Assembly: GCA_964347835.1 (NCBI GenBank)
Contig: CAYFZR010000064.1
Span: 1-26,502, forward strand
Length of the DNA: 26,502 nucleotides
Reading direction: 5' to 3'
From: CAYFZR01 sp964347835 [NCBI: uncultured archaeon]
GTDB lineage: Archaea > CAYFZR01
Below, piece after piece: positions 15,885-22,757 of this stretch; positions within the stretch are counted from its first letter, which is position 1, and every line of letters starts with the position of its first letter. Both the position numbers and the translations under genes were made by a program. The notes below the pieces were generated by a model. It was given only the letters and a program-made list of their open reading frames with translations. It was not told where the DNA came from and made no database searches.

Positions 15885-16151
15885 TTACCTAATATAGGGC
15901 AATATTTCGTTTATGACGTATGTAAGTTCCCCCAATTCCACCTTTAATTCTTCTACATCAATCAATGGATCTTGGAGCAACATGATTAGATCACCAATTG
16001 CTAAAGATATCTTCCTGTTTATCCGATGCTTCATTACTCTTTGATAGTTCTTGGTCATTTTAGATTCATCGAAGGGAACCCACTCCTTTTTTCGATTATC
16101 CCATACCTCCCCCCGCAGAAATCTGAATTCTCGATGAGACAGTATTGGCAT
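15885..16151 (-). CDS. Hypothetical protein, 88 aa, mostly helical
   Basis: Not recognised. The first 30 residues are basic and aromatic (HREFRFLRGEVWDNRKKEWVPFDE). The rest is predicted helical with a hydrophobic pattern (ISLAIGDLIMLLQDPLIDVEELKVELGELTYVINEILPYI) but no clear membrane span. A GGTGAT ribosome binding site precedes the ATG. An AT-rich TATA-like stretch (about 16183-16195) and a hairpin TTACAA-ATTG-TTGTAA lie upstream. It sits among other unknown proteins after the CoA-transferase genes. It could be a small subunit or adaptor, but nothing in the sequence proves it. Confidence 0.55.
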   Translation of the reverse strand: MPILSHREFRFLRGEVWDNRKKEWVPFDESKMTKNYQRVMKHRINRKISLAIGDLIMLLQDPLIDVEELKVELGELTYVINEILPYIR

Positions 16152-16161
16152 GAGATCACCG

Positions 16162-16177
16162 TTACAAATTGTTGTAA
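16162..16177. repeat. Short inverted repeat TTACAA-N4-TTGTAA upstream of the 88-aa gene
   Basis: Six-bp perfect arms (16162-16167 and 16172-16177) around ATTG, immediately 5' of the ribosome binding site on the minus strand and near the predicted transcription start. It is an operator or small RNA hairpin candidate. Confidence 0.35.
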
Positions 16178-16222
16178 TACTTTTATTTATTTCTTTCGTG
16201 CTATTTTTTTAAAAAGCGAGAA

Positions 16223-16900
16223 TCATAGGTTCTTCACTCGATCTAGAATTTGCTGAAGAACTTCTTCACATCCAACCGTCTTTCCAGTTTCATCCTTCCT
16301 TGGGAACACTTCGCTTGGATTCTTATCTGTCTCTTTCTCATAAAACAAAATCGAGGTCACTTCGGTCCCAAAAGAATTTTTCTCTATTTCTGATTTAAAT
16401 ATCGATTTCTTGTCTACGCTAGCGGTGGCTGACTGGTATACTTCATCTAACTCTTTCGGAGATATCGCATACGTATCTACCGCCTTGGCATCGATGCCTA
16501 GTGCTTTTAATTCTTCTATGATCTTGAGGCAATTTTCGATGTTAACGTGATACTCTTTATTTGGCGGGACGTTAGAACTGTAGTAGAATTCTATCCTAGC
16601 GGCGCCGACCGATCTTCTCGCTTCAGCGATTCTACATAGGTCTGCGAGTTCTTTTTCAGCATAAGAGAATAAATCTTGAGCCTCGGGCTGGGTTAGGATT
16701 CCAAAATCAAATAATCGTCTAACGTAAGGATAGATCAACTCTTCGATCTCTTGATCGAAGCACGCTAAAGCTTCTTCGTCAAGCTCCCAAGTATCGATAT
16801 AACTTTCCTTCCAGATTGTAACTTTTTTCTTTACCCAGTTGATGTGTTCTTCGGCTTCTTCTTTGCGTTTGGCTTCATTTTCATTTTCTTCGTTGCTCAT
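16223..16900 (-). CDS. Hypothetical protein, 225 aa, charged helical N-terminus
   Basis: Not recognised. From ATG 16900 the first ~25 residues are almost all Asn, Glu, Lys and Ala. Helical sequence continues to about 105 (WKESYIDTWELDEEALACFDQEIEELIYPYVRRLFDFGILTQ). It is followed by a mixed alpha/beta part (IEFYYSSNVPPNKEYHVNIENCLKIIEELKALGIDAKAVDTYAI...TSILFYE). A GTG at 16909 could add three residues, but GGTGA five nt before ATG 16900 decides the start. No signal peptide or cofactor motif is seen. A T-tract terminator and TATA-like sequences separate it from the 64-aa gene upstream, so it may be expressed independently. Function unknown. Confidence 0.6.
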   Translation of the reverse strand: MSNEENENEAKRKEEAEEHINWVKKKVTIWKESYIDTWELDEEALACFDQEIEELIYPYVRRLFDFGILTQPEAQDLFSYAEKELADLCRIAEARRSVGAARIEFYYSSNVPPNKEYHVNIENCLKIIEELKALGIDAKAVDTYAISPKELDEVYQSATASVDKKSIFKSEIEKNSFGTEVTSILFYEKETDKNPSEVFPRKDETGKTVGCEEVLQQILDRVKNL

Positions 16901-16980
16901 TTTCTTCACCGATGTATCTTTGTAGGTATGACCACCTTAAAAACAAATTCTTACTATTTAAGACTGATGTTTTAAATAAC

Positions 16981-17003
16981 AAAAAAGAAAAAAAAGGAAA
17001 AAA
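16981..17003 (-). terminator. T-tract terminator after the CoA-transferase/small-subunit genes
   Basis: On the minus-strand transcript, three runs of T (6, 8 and 6 bases) separated by CC and C follow right after the stop codon of the 64-aa gene. This is the usual form of an archaeal intrinsic terminator. TATA-like sequences just beyond (about 16955-16982) would restart transcription for the next gene. Confidence 0.55.
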
Positions 17004-17004
17004 T

Positions 17005-17199
17005 TTATTTCTTTTCGAAAGCGTAGCAGTCTGTTATTACGTCATCTTTAGATACGCACCAGAAGAAGGGCCAGTGAATCTTCTTGCAGAAGCCGATTAG
17101 ATCCTCTGGAGGTAAGACTGTATCTGGCAATATTAACTTGAAATGCATGCAAGTTTTACATACATGCGTTGCAGCGTCAATTTCCGCTTGAGTAACCAT
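17005..17199 (-). CDS. 64-aa Cys-rich protein, resembling small subunits of BssC/HPAD-gamma type
   Basis: A 64-residue protein with Cys14-x2-Cys17-x2-Phe, Gly36-x-Cys38, Cys48 and a terminal Cys58-x-Ala-Phe. From memory, the small gamma subunits of benzylsuccinate synthase (BssC) and related glycyl radical enzymes share the order CxxC(x)F ... GxC ... Cxx(A)F in about 60 residues. They bind a HiPIP-like iron-sulfur cluster. No glycyl radical catalytic subunit is in this window, so the match is suggestive only. A plain zinc or Fe-S protein is the alternative. ATG 17199 overlaps the upstream stop (TAATG) and has GGAGGG 8 nt upstream. The in-frame TTG at 17205 is too close to that site. It is co-transcribed with the 165-aa and CoA-transferase genes. 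Confidence 0.65.
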   Translation of the reverse strand: MVTQAEIDAATHVCKTCMHFKLILPDTVLPPEDLIGFCKKIHWPFFWCVSKDDVITDCYAFEKK

Positions 17200-17696
17200 T
17201 ACCAAGCCCTCCCTTTACCTGGATCTTGCCTGCCTTTTTCCTTGAAAAGTTCCGGGTAGTATTTGAACTCCTCTGCTTCATGTTTCCAGAACTTGGAGTC
17301 ATCATAGTCGTGAGAGCCTGCTACATGAGCCGATGGGCTCTGTCCAGCCCAACCGCGTACGGGAATCCCTCTTATGCTGTGACTGATCTTTCTTGCTTTT
17401 CCTGTATATGTTTTTGGATCTCTCTGTAAGCATCGGAATTCCTTTGTCTTTCCTGGCGTACCAGGACTGAAAAACTCATATCCTTCCAATGGCTTGTCTG
17501 CATATAGCGGTAGTTCGTCAGGCTCTTTATCTGTTTCTTTTGGGTATCCTTCTTGACTCAAGCCATTTATGTAGTAAAGTTCGTAGCCTTGTCCGCAGCC
17601 AGCGCATGCAACCACTCCCGGACCCCAGTTCCAGAAGCAGTAGGGATCTATGTAGTTTACGGTTCTACAATGCGGGCAATCAATAATGTCGCACAT
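17199..17696 (-). CDS. Zinc-ribbon hypothetical protein, 165 aa
   Basis: Not assigned to a known family. The N-terminal 35 residues hold Cys2, Cys7-x2-Cys10, Cys20 and Cys31-x2-Cys34 (IDCPHC ... VVACAGCGQG), a zinc-ribbon or Fe-S site with a WNWGPG turn between the knuckles. The remaining 130 residues are polar and aromatic, rich in Gly, Pro and Lys (GYEFFSPGTPGKTKEFRC, SHSIRGIPVRGWAGQSPSAH, DSKFWKHEAEEFKYYPELF), without hydrophobic segments. The ATG lies 1 nt after the CoA-transferase stop, with GGCGGTG upstream, and its own stop overlaps the 64-aa start. This tight coupling implies a stable complex or shared pathway with the CoA-transferase pair and the 64-aa protein. Confidence 0.7.
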   Translation of the reverse strand: MCDIIDCPHCRTVNYIDPYCFWNWGPGVVACAGCGQGYELYYINGLSQEGYPKETDKEPDELPLYADKPLEGYEFFSPGTPGKTKEFRCLQRDPKTYTGKARKISHSIRGIPVRGWAGQSPSAHVAGSHDYDDSKFWKHEAEEFKYYPELFKEKGRQDPGKGRAW

Positions 17697-17697
17697 C

Positions 17698-19095
17698 TTA
17701 TAACACCGCCTTCTCGTAGAGTTCTTTGATCTTCTCCATGGGCATGCCGAGCAGATCGTGTAGGAGCTTTACGTTGTCCGCTCCCAGAGGTCTGGTTTCC
17801 CATTTGACCCTTGGAGGCGTCTCTGACGCAAGTGCAGGAGCCCAGGCTTGCAAGATATCGCCGTAGAGTGGATCGTCGAGCCATCTCATCTTGCCTCTCT
17901 CCCAGACGTGAGGCCAATTGTATATGTCTCCGGCGCTCATTACCGGAAAGGCAAGTAGTCCCTTGTCTTGAATTGCAAGTATAGCCTCTTCTCTTGTCAT
18001 GTCCTTTGCCCATACCTCCAATTCTCCGTAGATCTCCATCTGTGCAAAAGGCTTTAACCTCTCCTTCTCGTCTTTGAACTTCTCATATAGATCTTTTCTT
18101 CCTATGAGATCGCAGAGTTCTCTGAAGTCTTCGTCTTGGAAGGCGCTTACCAATAAATATCTTGCTTCATCTGCTTCCTGAGGATTGTCGCTGTCTGGGA
18201 AATCTGATTTGCCTGTTATGATTATTCCGTGCACGCATAACTGAGGATCCCAGTTGCCCCATCTCTGTCTTACAACACCGAATCTTCCATAAAGCGGAAG
18301 TCCGTAACCAGTAAACCTGTTCGCAACAGAAACTTGAGAGAAGTCGATCATGGTTCCTAAGCCGGACTTTCTCCTCCAGTAACCAGCTGCTGTGAGACCG
18401 CAAGCGCACATCAATCCTGCTACCCAGTCAATGATCCAGTTTGTGTGCTTCGCCGGGAAACCGCCACTTAAATACGTTTGCTTGTATTCGTCTCCGACTT
18501 TAACAACGTCTTCGTGCTGTCCAGTTATGCTTGCTAAACCACCTATGGATTGTCCGAGGATATCGTATGAACCCTTTCTTCTTCCGGGACCTACGCTTCC
18601 GAATCCTCCGAGCCAGCAGTATATGAGTCTAGGATTGACCTCTAATACCTGTGGATAGCCTATGCCCCATCTGTTAAACGTTCCTGGGCGATAACATTCC
18701 GCTAAGCTATCTGACATCCTCCATAGATCTTTCATTATCTCTTTTGCCTCAGGATGATGGTAGTCAAGGGTCATCATTATCTTGTTTCTGTTAGCGTGAA
18801 TGTATCCGTAGCCTGTTCCGGTCATTGGTCTCTCATCAGTTAGAGGATAGATATACGCTTCGTTGAATGGAGATGTATGCCTCATGGGATCTGCCAGCCT
18901 TGGCATCTCGATCTTTATGACCTCTGCTCCCCACTCTCCTAAAGTAGCGCCTACGTGAGGTGACAAGATATACATCGTCTGGCAAAGATGTCTCCAGCCT
19001 TTTAGAGCCTCTGGTTTTTCAAAGTCTTTTGTTGGATCGAATATCTTTCTTAAATATTCTTCAAATGGTATTTTTTCAAGTTCTTCCACTCTCAT
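17698..19095 (-). CDS. Class III (CaiB/BaiF-type) CoA-transferase, catalytic subunit
   Basis: A family III CoA-transferase, moving CoA between carboxylic acids. It shows PHVGATLGEWGAEVIKIE near the N-terminus, SLAECYRPGTFNRWGIGY, and the catalytic segment GSYDILGQSIGGLASITG, where Asp178 (numbered from ATG 19095) matches the nucleophilic Asp of the family. The C-terminal part has WARDMTREEA-like AKDMTREEAILAIQDKGL. Length (465 residues) is in the range of BbsE/BbsF-like subunits. A GTG at 19098 adds one residue. GAGGGG lies just upstream, three nt after the stop of the partner subunit. With that non-catalytic partner it probably forms a heteromeric transferase resembling succinyl-CoA:benzylsuccinate CoA-transferase. 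The true substrate is unknown. Confidence 0.88.
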   Translation of the reverse strand: MRVEELEKIPFEEYLRKIFDPTKDFEKPEALKGWRHLCQTMYILSPHVGATLGEWGAEVIKIEMPRLADPMRHTSPFNEAYIYPLTDERPMTGTGYGYIHANRNKIMMTLDYHHPEAKEIMKDLWRMSDSLAECYRPGTFNRWGIGYPQVLEVNPRLIYCWLGGFGSVGPGRRKGSYDILGQSIGGLASITGQHEDVVKVGDEYKQTYLSGGFPAKHTNWIIDWVAGLMCACGLTAAGYWRRKSGLGTMIDFSQVSVANRFTGYGLPLYGRFGVVRQRWGNWDPQLCVHGIIITGKSDFPDSDNPQEADEARYLLVSAFQDEDFRELCDLIGRKDLYEKFKDEKERLKPFAQMEIYGELEVWAKDMTREEAILAIQDKGLLAFPVMSAGDIYNWPHVWERGKMRWLDDPLYGDILQAWAPALASETPPRVKWETRPLGADNVKLLHDLLGMPMEKIKELYEKAVL

Positions 19096-19101
19096 CACCC
19101 C

Positions 19102-20574
19102 TCAGATTACTCCCTTCTCCTTCAACTCATTTAGGGTATCTGGACCATATCCAAGCAGTCTGGCGTATACTTGACTGTTGTCCCAGCCGATTGGTCTTCC
19201 GAGCCACCTTATTCTGGCAGGAGCCCTGTGCTGATGTCCCAGTGGAGGTCTCGCTAATAAAATGCTGCCGTAGTGCTCGTCCTCAAACATTTGGACGTGA
19301 CCTCTGTATATGAAATCTGGATACTCCGCTACCTCGTCTACGTACAGCAGTGGACCAGCGGCAATACCGTATTCCAAGAGTTTTCTCTCGGCGAAGGCTC
19401 TTGGGTTTCTTGCCAGCCAGTACGATGTCAATGTGTAGGTCTTACATAGCATTTCAAGTTGATTTCTTGCACCCATCTCTTTTTCTATGGGATCTTCTCC
19501 TACCAAACGTCCGTACGTTGGGTAGTCTCTCTCTATGCACTGTACGATTCTATACCAAAGTCTATCTGACTGTCCTCCGATCATCATGAAGCCATCCGCG
19601 CAAGGATTCCATGCGTACTGATTTAGATTGGGATCCCAACCGCCTGATCTTGCCTTTATACTTCCGTCGAAGCCGTACCATGATACGTTGAAGTCGCAAA
19701 GCTCCATATATGCCTCTGAATTTGCGACCTCTAAGTATTGTCCTTTACCGATGTTGGTTCCTGCGACACCGTCTCTCACGAAAAGAGCAGCTATAATTGC
19801 TACGAAAGAATGCTCTGCTCCTGGCCAAGCGCCATTCCACTCTCCTGAGCGCGTGGGATTTCCTCCTCTCTCTCTTGGCAACTGATCAGCAGGATAGCCT
19901 GTGCTATGTACGAATTCGGAAGCACATGCATCAAAGGGACCCAGCATCCACTGTCCAAACTTGCTTACCCTATCCTTGCTCGAACCCCACTGACCGATCT
20001 GTCCAACGTAGATGTATATGAGTTTTGGGTTTAACTTAGATAGTTGTCTGTATCCAATGCCCCACTCATCAAACTGTCCGGGAGGGTAGTTCTCTACCAG
20101 TACATCCGACTGCGAAGCCATTTTCTTAAGAATCTCTCTGCCTTCTTCCGTCTCAAAGTTTAAAGTTACACAGAACTTGTTTCTGCACTCATTTAGAAAG
20201 TCCAAACCAACCTTCTCACCTGTAAAGGAGTCTTCGGCCATGTACTCTTCTCTTCCAAATGGTGATAGTCTTCGCCATGGATCGCCTTCTAAAGGCTCAA
20301 TTTTTATGACTTCAGCCCCTAGTTCTGCTAGCATAGAAGTACATGCAGCGGGAGCCTTACGCCAAATTGAGCAGTCTAGTACCCTGACATCTTCCAACTG
20401 ATAGGGCTTGCGGTATGCGTGTCTTACGTGAACGTTTTCTTCCATGAAATCGGAGTATGCTCTGTCTGCTCCTGTTTCTTTTCCATAAAGTTCTTCATAA
20501 GTCGGCATTTTTCTGATAGGCCATGGTCTGGGGTTTAGGGTGTCCTCGAACTTGGTTATTTTCCTTTCTGCCAT
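19102..20574 (-). CDS. Class III (CaiB/BaiF-type) CoA-transferase, partner subunit lacking the catalytic Asp
   Basis: First gene of the block, 490 residues, paralogous to the next one. Family segments are DVRVLDCSIW, CTSMLAELGAEVIKIEPLEGDPWR, LNECRNKFCVTLNFETEEG, VLVENYPPGQFDEWGIGYRQL and LNPKLIYIYVGQIGQWG. The active-site segment reads KFGQWMLGPFDACASEFVHSTG, so Gly207 stands where the nucleophilic Asp (Y-D) is expected. This subunit probably cannot form the aspartyl-CoA intermediate and may be structural or substrate-binding. A ~60-residue N-terminal extension precedes the family domain. The start is firm: GGAGGTGA lies 7 nt before ATG 20574. The upstream region has a TATA box (20669-20677) and an inverted repeat (20601-20648). 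Codon choice across both subunits looks more GC-rich and uniform than in flanking genes, consistent with high expression. Confidence 0.88.
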   Translation of the reverse strand: MAERKITKFEDTLNPRPWPIRKMPTYEELYGKETGADRAYSDFMEENVHVRHAYRKPYQLEDVRVLDCSIWRKAPAACTSMLAELGAEVIKIEPLEGDPWRRLSPFGREEYMAEDSFTGEKVGLDFLNECRNKFCVTLNFETEEGREILKKMASQSDVLVENYPPGQFDEWGIGYRQLSKLNPKLIYIYVGQIGQWGSSKDRVSKFGQWMLGPFDACASEFVHSTGYPADQLPRERGGNPTRSGEWNGAWPGAEHSFVAIIAALFVRDGVAGTNIGKGQYLEVANSEAYMELCDFNVSWYGFDGSIKARSGGWDPNLNQYAWNPCADGFMMIGGQSDRLWYRIVQCIERDYPTYGRLVGEDPIEKEMGARNQLEMLCKTYTLTSYWLARNPRAFAERKLLEYGIAAGPLLYVDEVAEYPDFIYRGHVQMFEDEHYGSILLARPPLGHQHRAPARIRWLGRPIGWDNSQVYARLLGYGPDTLNELKEKGVI

Positions 20575-20600
20575 CCATTCACCTCCGAAAAATACTTCTT

Positions 20601-20648
20601 TACCCCTAGTGGAGGTGATATTTGAGTTGTGTTACTCCCTTTGGGGTA
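20601..20648. promoter_or_regulatory. Inverted repeat in the leader of the CoA-transferase operon
   Basis: TACCCCTAGTGGAG (20601-20614) and CTCCCTTTGGGGTA (20635-20648) are imperfect reverse complements (outer six and inner four bases pair) around a 20-nt loop. The outer end falls at the predicted transcription start of the minus-strand operon. It may be an operator or an RNA stem-loop ahead of the ribosome binding site. Confidence 0.4.
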
Positions 20649-20668
20649 TCTCTAAATTGAACATATCT

Positions 20669-20677
20669 CATATAAAA
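20669..20677 (-). promoter_or_regulatory. TATA box of the CoA-transferase operon
   Basis: TTTTATATG on the minus strand, preceded by a purine-rich AAAGG (BRE-like), lies about 95 nt before the ATG at 20574 and predicts a start near 20648. The rest of the 418-nt gene-free region 20575-20992 is very AT-rich. It also holds a CTATAAAC box at about 20949-20956 suited to the plus-strand MBL-TPR gene. I see no convincing gene in it. Confidence 0.45.
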
Positions 20678-20992
20678 CCTTTATGATCAATGATTAAGAA
20701 TACTTGTAGTACGAGCCCCCCTATAATAGGCTTATTTTGTTAAATATAGAATATAAAAGCATATCAGACAAATTTAAATTATTTTTCATGTTTAATTATG
20801 ATAAAAAGTTTGATTCTATGGTAATATCCTTTTTAAAGGTATTAATATGTTCTAAAACGTTCAAAAAAGGTTTATTCATCTTTAAATTTTTTATCGCAAA
20901 TTTTAGGTTTAATGCCTTCAACGCATGTTTATTTTGCGTTTAATGTCTATAAACGCCTTTTTTTGAATTATTTGGAATAAGGACAGGTTTAT

Positions 20993-22132
20993 ATGGATAG
21001 GAGAATAATCTTGTTATGTGACCCGATGACTTGGATTAGGTTGATCGACGTCTTTCCCGGTTTTGAGGATTCTCTCCTCTCTCAAATTTGGTTTCTAGAA
21101 GGCTATGGAGAATCATCAAACATATATCTTATAAAGGGTGATCATCTAACCTTAATCGATACAGGAAATGACATAACTGCTTTTTTTGAGTTGTTTGAAC
21201 TAGGTTTTAAGGTAGAGGACATAAAGGAAGTTGTTTTAACTCACGCCCACAACGACCATACATTAGGACTAGAGGAACTTCTGATGAGGTATAGTGGTGT
21301 TAGAGATATCGAGGTAATAGTCCATAATGTCTCATCTACGATGCTAAGTAAGGCGGTTGAGAAATTTACCGACGGAATGGGTAGAGTAGTTGGAGTAAGA
21401 GGCGGGGAAGAGTTTAAACTTAGCGGGTTTGATTTTAAAGTAATCTATACCCCCGGACATACCGTGGATTGCATTTGTCTATATCATGAGGAGACCCAAA
21501 CCCTTTTTTCGGGAGATACAGTACTCCCTGTATACCTTCCACAACCAGATCCGCGCTTCAGAGGTGATTTACGAAGTTATTTCTCATCTGTGAGAAGTTT
21601 GATGGAGATCGACATAAAGAATTTGCTACCCGGACATTTCATGCCCTCTATTAATGATGGTCGTGAGGTTATCGAGAGCACCTACGAAGGCGCTCTTCGA
21701 GCGCAGATACCGAGGGGTGGGAGTTGGATTGATGCCAGTTATAAACTAATTGAATCTGACTTACTTGAGGAGGCTGTTTATTGCCTGGATAAAGCATTAG
21801 AAGAAGATCCAAAGAGCGAGGAAGCACTCGGACTAAAGGGATCTTGTCTCTCAGATCTTGGACGGCTCGAAGAGGCAATCGAATGCTTCGTCCAGATTTT
21901 AGAGATTAAGAAAGACGAAGGAGCCTGGCACGGCAAGGGCATGTCTCTCATACACCTTGATAGATTTGAAGAGGCTTTAGAGTGTTTTGACGAGGCTCTG
22001 AAGATCAATCCTAATTTCGAAGAGGCAAATGTAGGCAAGGGAATTGCTTTAATGGAACTTGGAAGAGAAGAGGAAGCGATGAAAATCGAGGCGTTTAAGA
22101 AAAAATTCGAAGAAGCCATGAAGTTTGGGTAA
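20993..22132 (+). CDS. Metallo-beta-lactamase-fold hydrolase with C-terminal TPR repeats (paralogue)
   Basis: A 379-residue paralogue of the protein at 14130-15353 without its charged N-terminal extension. The metal motif is H-A-H-N-D-H (84-89), with further ligands in TPGHTVDCICLYHEETQTLFSGDTV and LLPGHFMPS. TPR units begin near residue 243 (AVYCLDKALEEDPKSEEA, AIECFVQILEIKKDEGAW, ALECFDEALKINPNFEEA). The closing segment MELGREEEAMKIEAFKKKFEEAMKFG is almost the same as in the paralogue. ATG 20993 has AGGACAGG upstream. An internal ATG at 21026 lacks such a site. It is divergent from the CoA-transferase operon, so the two MBL-TPR genes bracket that block in opposite orientation. Two-metal hydrolase, substrate unknown; a thioesterase role is a guess. 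Confidence 0.85.
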   Translation: MDRRIILLCDPMTWIRLIDVFPGFEDSLLSQIWFLEGYGESSNIYLIKGDHLTLIDTGNDITAFFELFELGFKVEDIKEVVLTHAHNDHTLGLEELLMRYSGVRDIEVIVHNVSSTMLSKAVEKFTDGMGRVVGVRGGEEFKLSGFDFKVIYTPGHTVDCICLYHEETQTLFSGDTVLPVYLPQPDPRFRGDLRSYFSSVRSLMEIDIKNLLPGHFMPSINDGREVIESTYEGALRAQIPRGGSWIDASYKLIESDLLEEAVYCLDKALEEDPKSEEALGLKGSCLSDLGRLEEAIECFVQILEIKKDEGAWHGKGMSLIHLDRFEEALECFDEALKINPNFEEANVGKGIALMELGREEEAMKIEAFKKKFEEAMKFG

Positions 22133-22208
22133 GACTGGCTTGACAACCCTCATTTTATTCAATCTTTTTATAAATCCCTTATAATCTGATAATCACGAAA
22201 ATTGGAAG

Positions 22209-22217
22209 TTTTATATG
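22209..22217 (+). promoter_or_regulatory. TATA-like box before the small TPR gene
   Basis: TTTTATATG lies about 60 nt before the ATG at 22274 and predicts a leader of about 35 nt. Confidence 0.4.
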
Positions 22218-22273
22218 TGATAAAATTTATCTTGAGGTTAATACTTCTGATATGAAATACTTGAGGCAGAAAA

Positions 22274-22591
22274 ATGAAAGTCGATAGAATAAACGTGGAA
22301 AAATTTATAGACAACGGAATCGATCTGTATAATTCTGAAAAATTCGTAGATGCGATGGGTTTCTTCGAAAAAGTTTTAGAAATGGATCCGAATCATCTGC
22401 TTGCATTAGTATCCAAGGGCAAAACACTACTAAAATTAGAAAAATATCGAGATGCATTGGTATGTTTTAGAAAAGCCTTAGAAATAGACCCTGAATTCGA
22501 AGAAGCAAAAAAGTACAGAGATATAACTTTAAGAGAGATGTATAGCCCTTATGAAAGCGAATTTCCATGCAGAGAGAATATATATTTGTAG
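22274..22591 (+). CDS. Small TPR protein, 105 aa
   Basis: Two clear tetratricopeptide repeats: IDLYNSEKFVDAMGFFEKVL-EMDPNHLLAL (about 16-45) and GKTLLKLEKYRDALVCFRKA-LEIDPEFEEAK (about 48-79). A short tail follows. There is no enzymatic domain, so it should act as a protein-protein adaptor. The repeats resemble the C-terminal repeats of the MBL-TPR protein just upstream, suggesting duplication of that part or recruitment to the same partner. GAGG lies before the ATG, and a TTTTATATG box lies at 22209-22217, so it has its own promoter. Confidence 0.8.
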   Translation: MKVDRINVEKFIDNGIDLYNSEKFVDAMGFFEKVLEMDPNHLLALVSKGKTLLKLEKYRDALVCFRKALEIDPEFEEAKKYRDITLREMYSPYESEFPCRENIYL

Positions 22592-22660
22592 AAATAGATT
22601 TAAAGGAACATATCATTTTTTAATTGCAATTTTATAGGTATTGGTTAAGGAAAACTTTAA

Positions 22661-22690
22661 ATATATAAAATGCTGAGTTTCTTCACTCAG
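22661..22690 (+). promoter_or_regulatory. TATA box plus CTGAGT/ACTCAG inverted repeat
   Basis: ATATATAAAA (22661-22670) is followed at once by CTGAGT (22673-22678), a TTCTTC spacer and ACTCAG (22685-22690). The inverted repeat fills the space between TATA box and predicted start of the 296-aa gene, a classical place for a repressor site. Confidence 0.42.
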
Positions 22691-22757
22691 AAATAAGAGA
22701 GTTATTAACACATACTATCCAGAATTAATAGTCTATCTAAAGTTTTGAGGGGGGTTA

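Noticed and set aside
17657-18013. 118-codon minus-strand frame overlapping the catalytic CoA-transferase
   Set aside because: It is an alternate frame of the same strand inside a clear CoA-transferase gene; the product is Arg/Ser/Gly-rich with no family features.
17005-20574. Calling the block a benzylsuccinate pathway (bss/bbs)
   Set aside because: No glycyl radical catalytic subunit, activating enzyme or beta-oxidation gene is present. The similarity of the small Cys protein rests on Cys spacing recalled from memory, so it stays a hypothesis.
20737-20943. Frame of 68 codons in the gene-free region before the second MBL-TPR gene
   Set aside because: The product is dominated by Phe, Lys, Ile and Asn, as expected from AT-rich DNA. 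There is no ribosome binding site, and the stretch is better explained as promoter and leader DNA.
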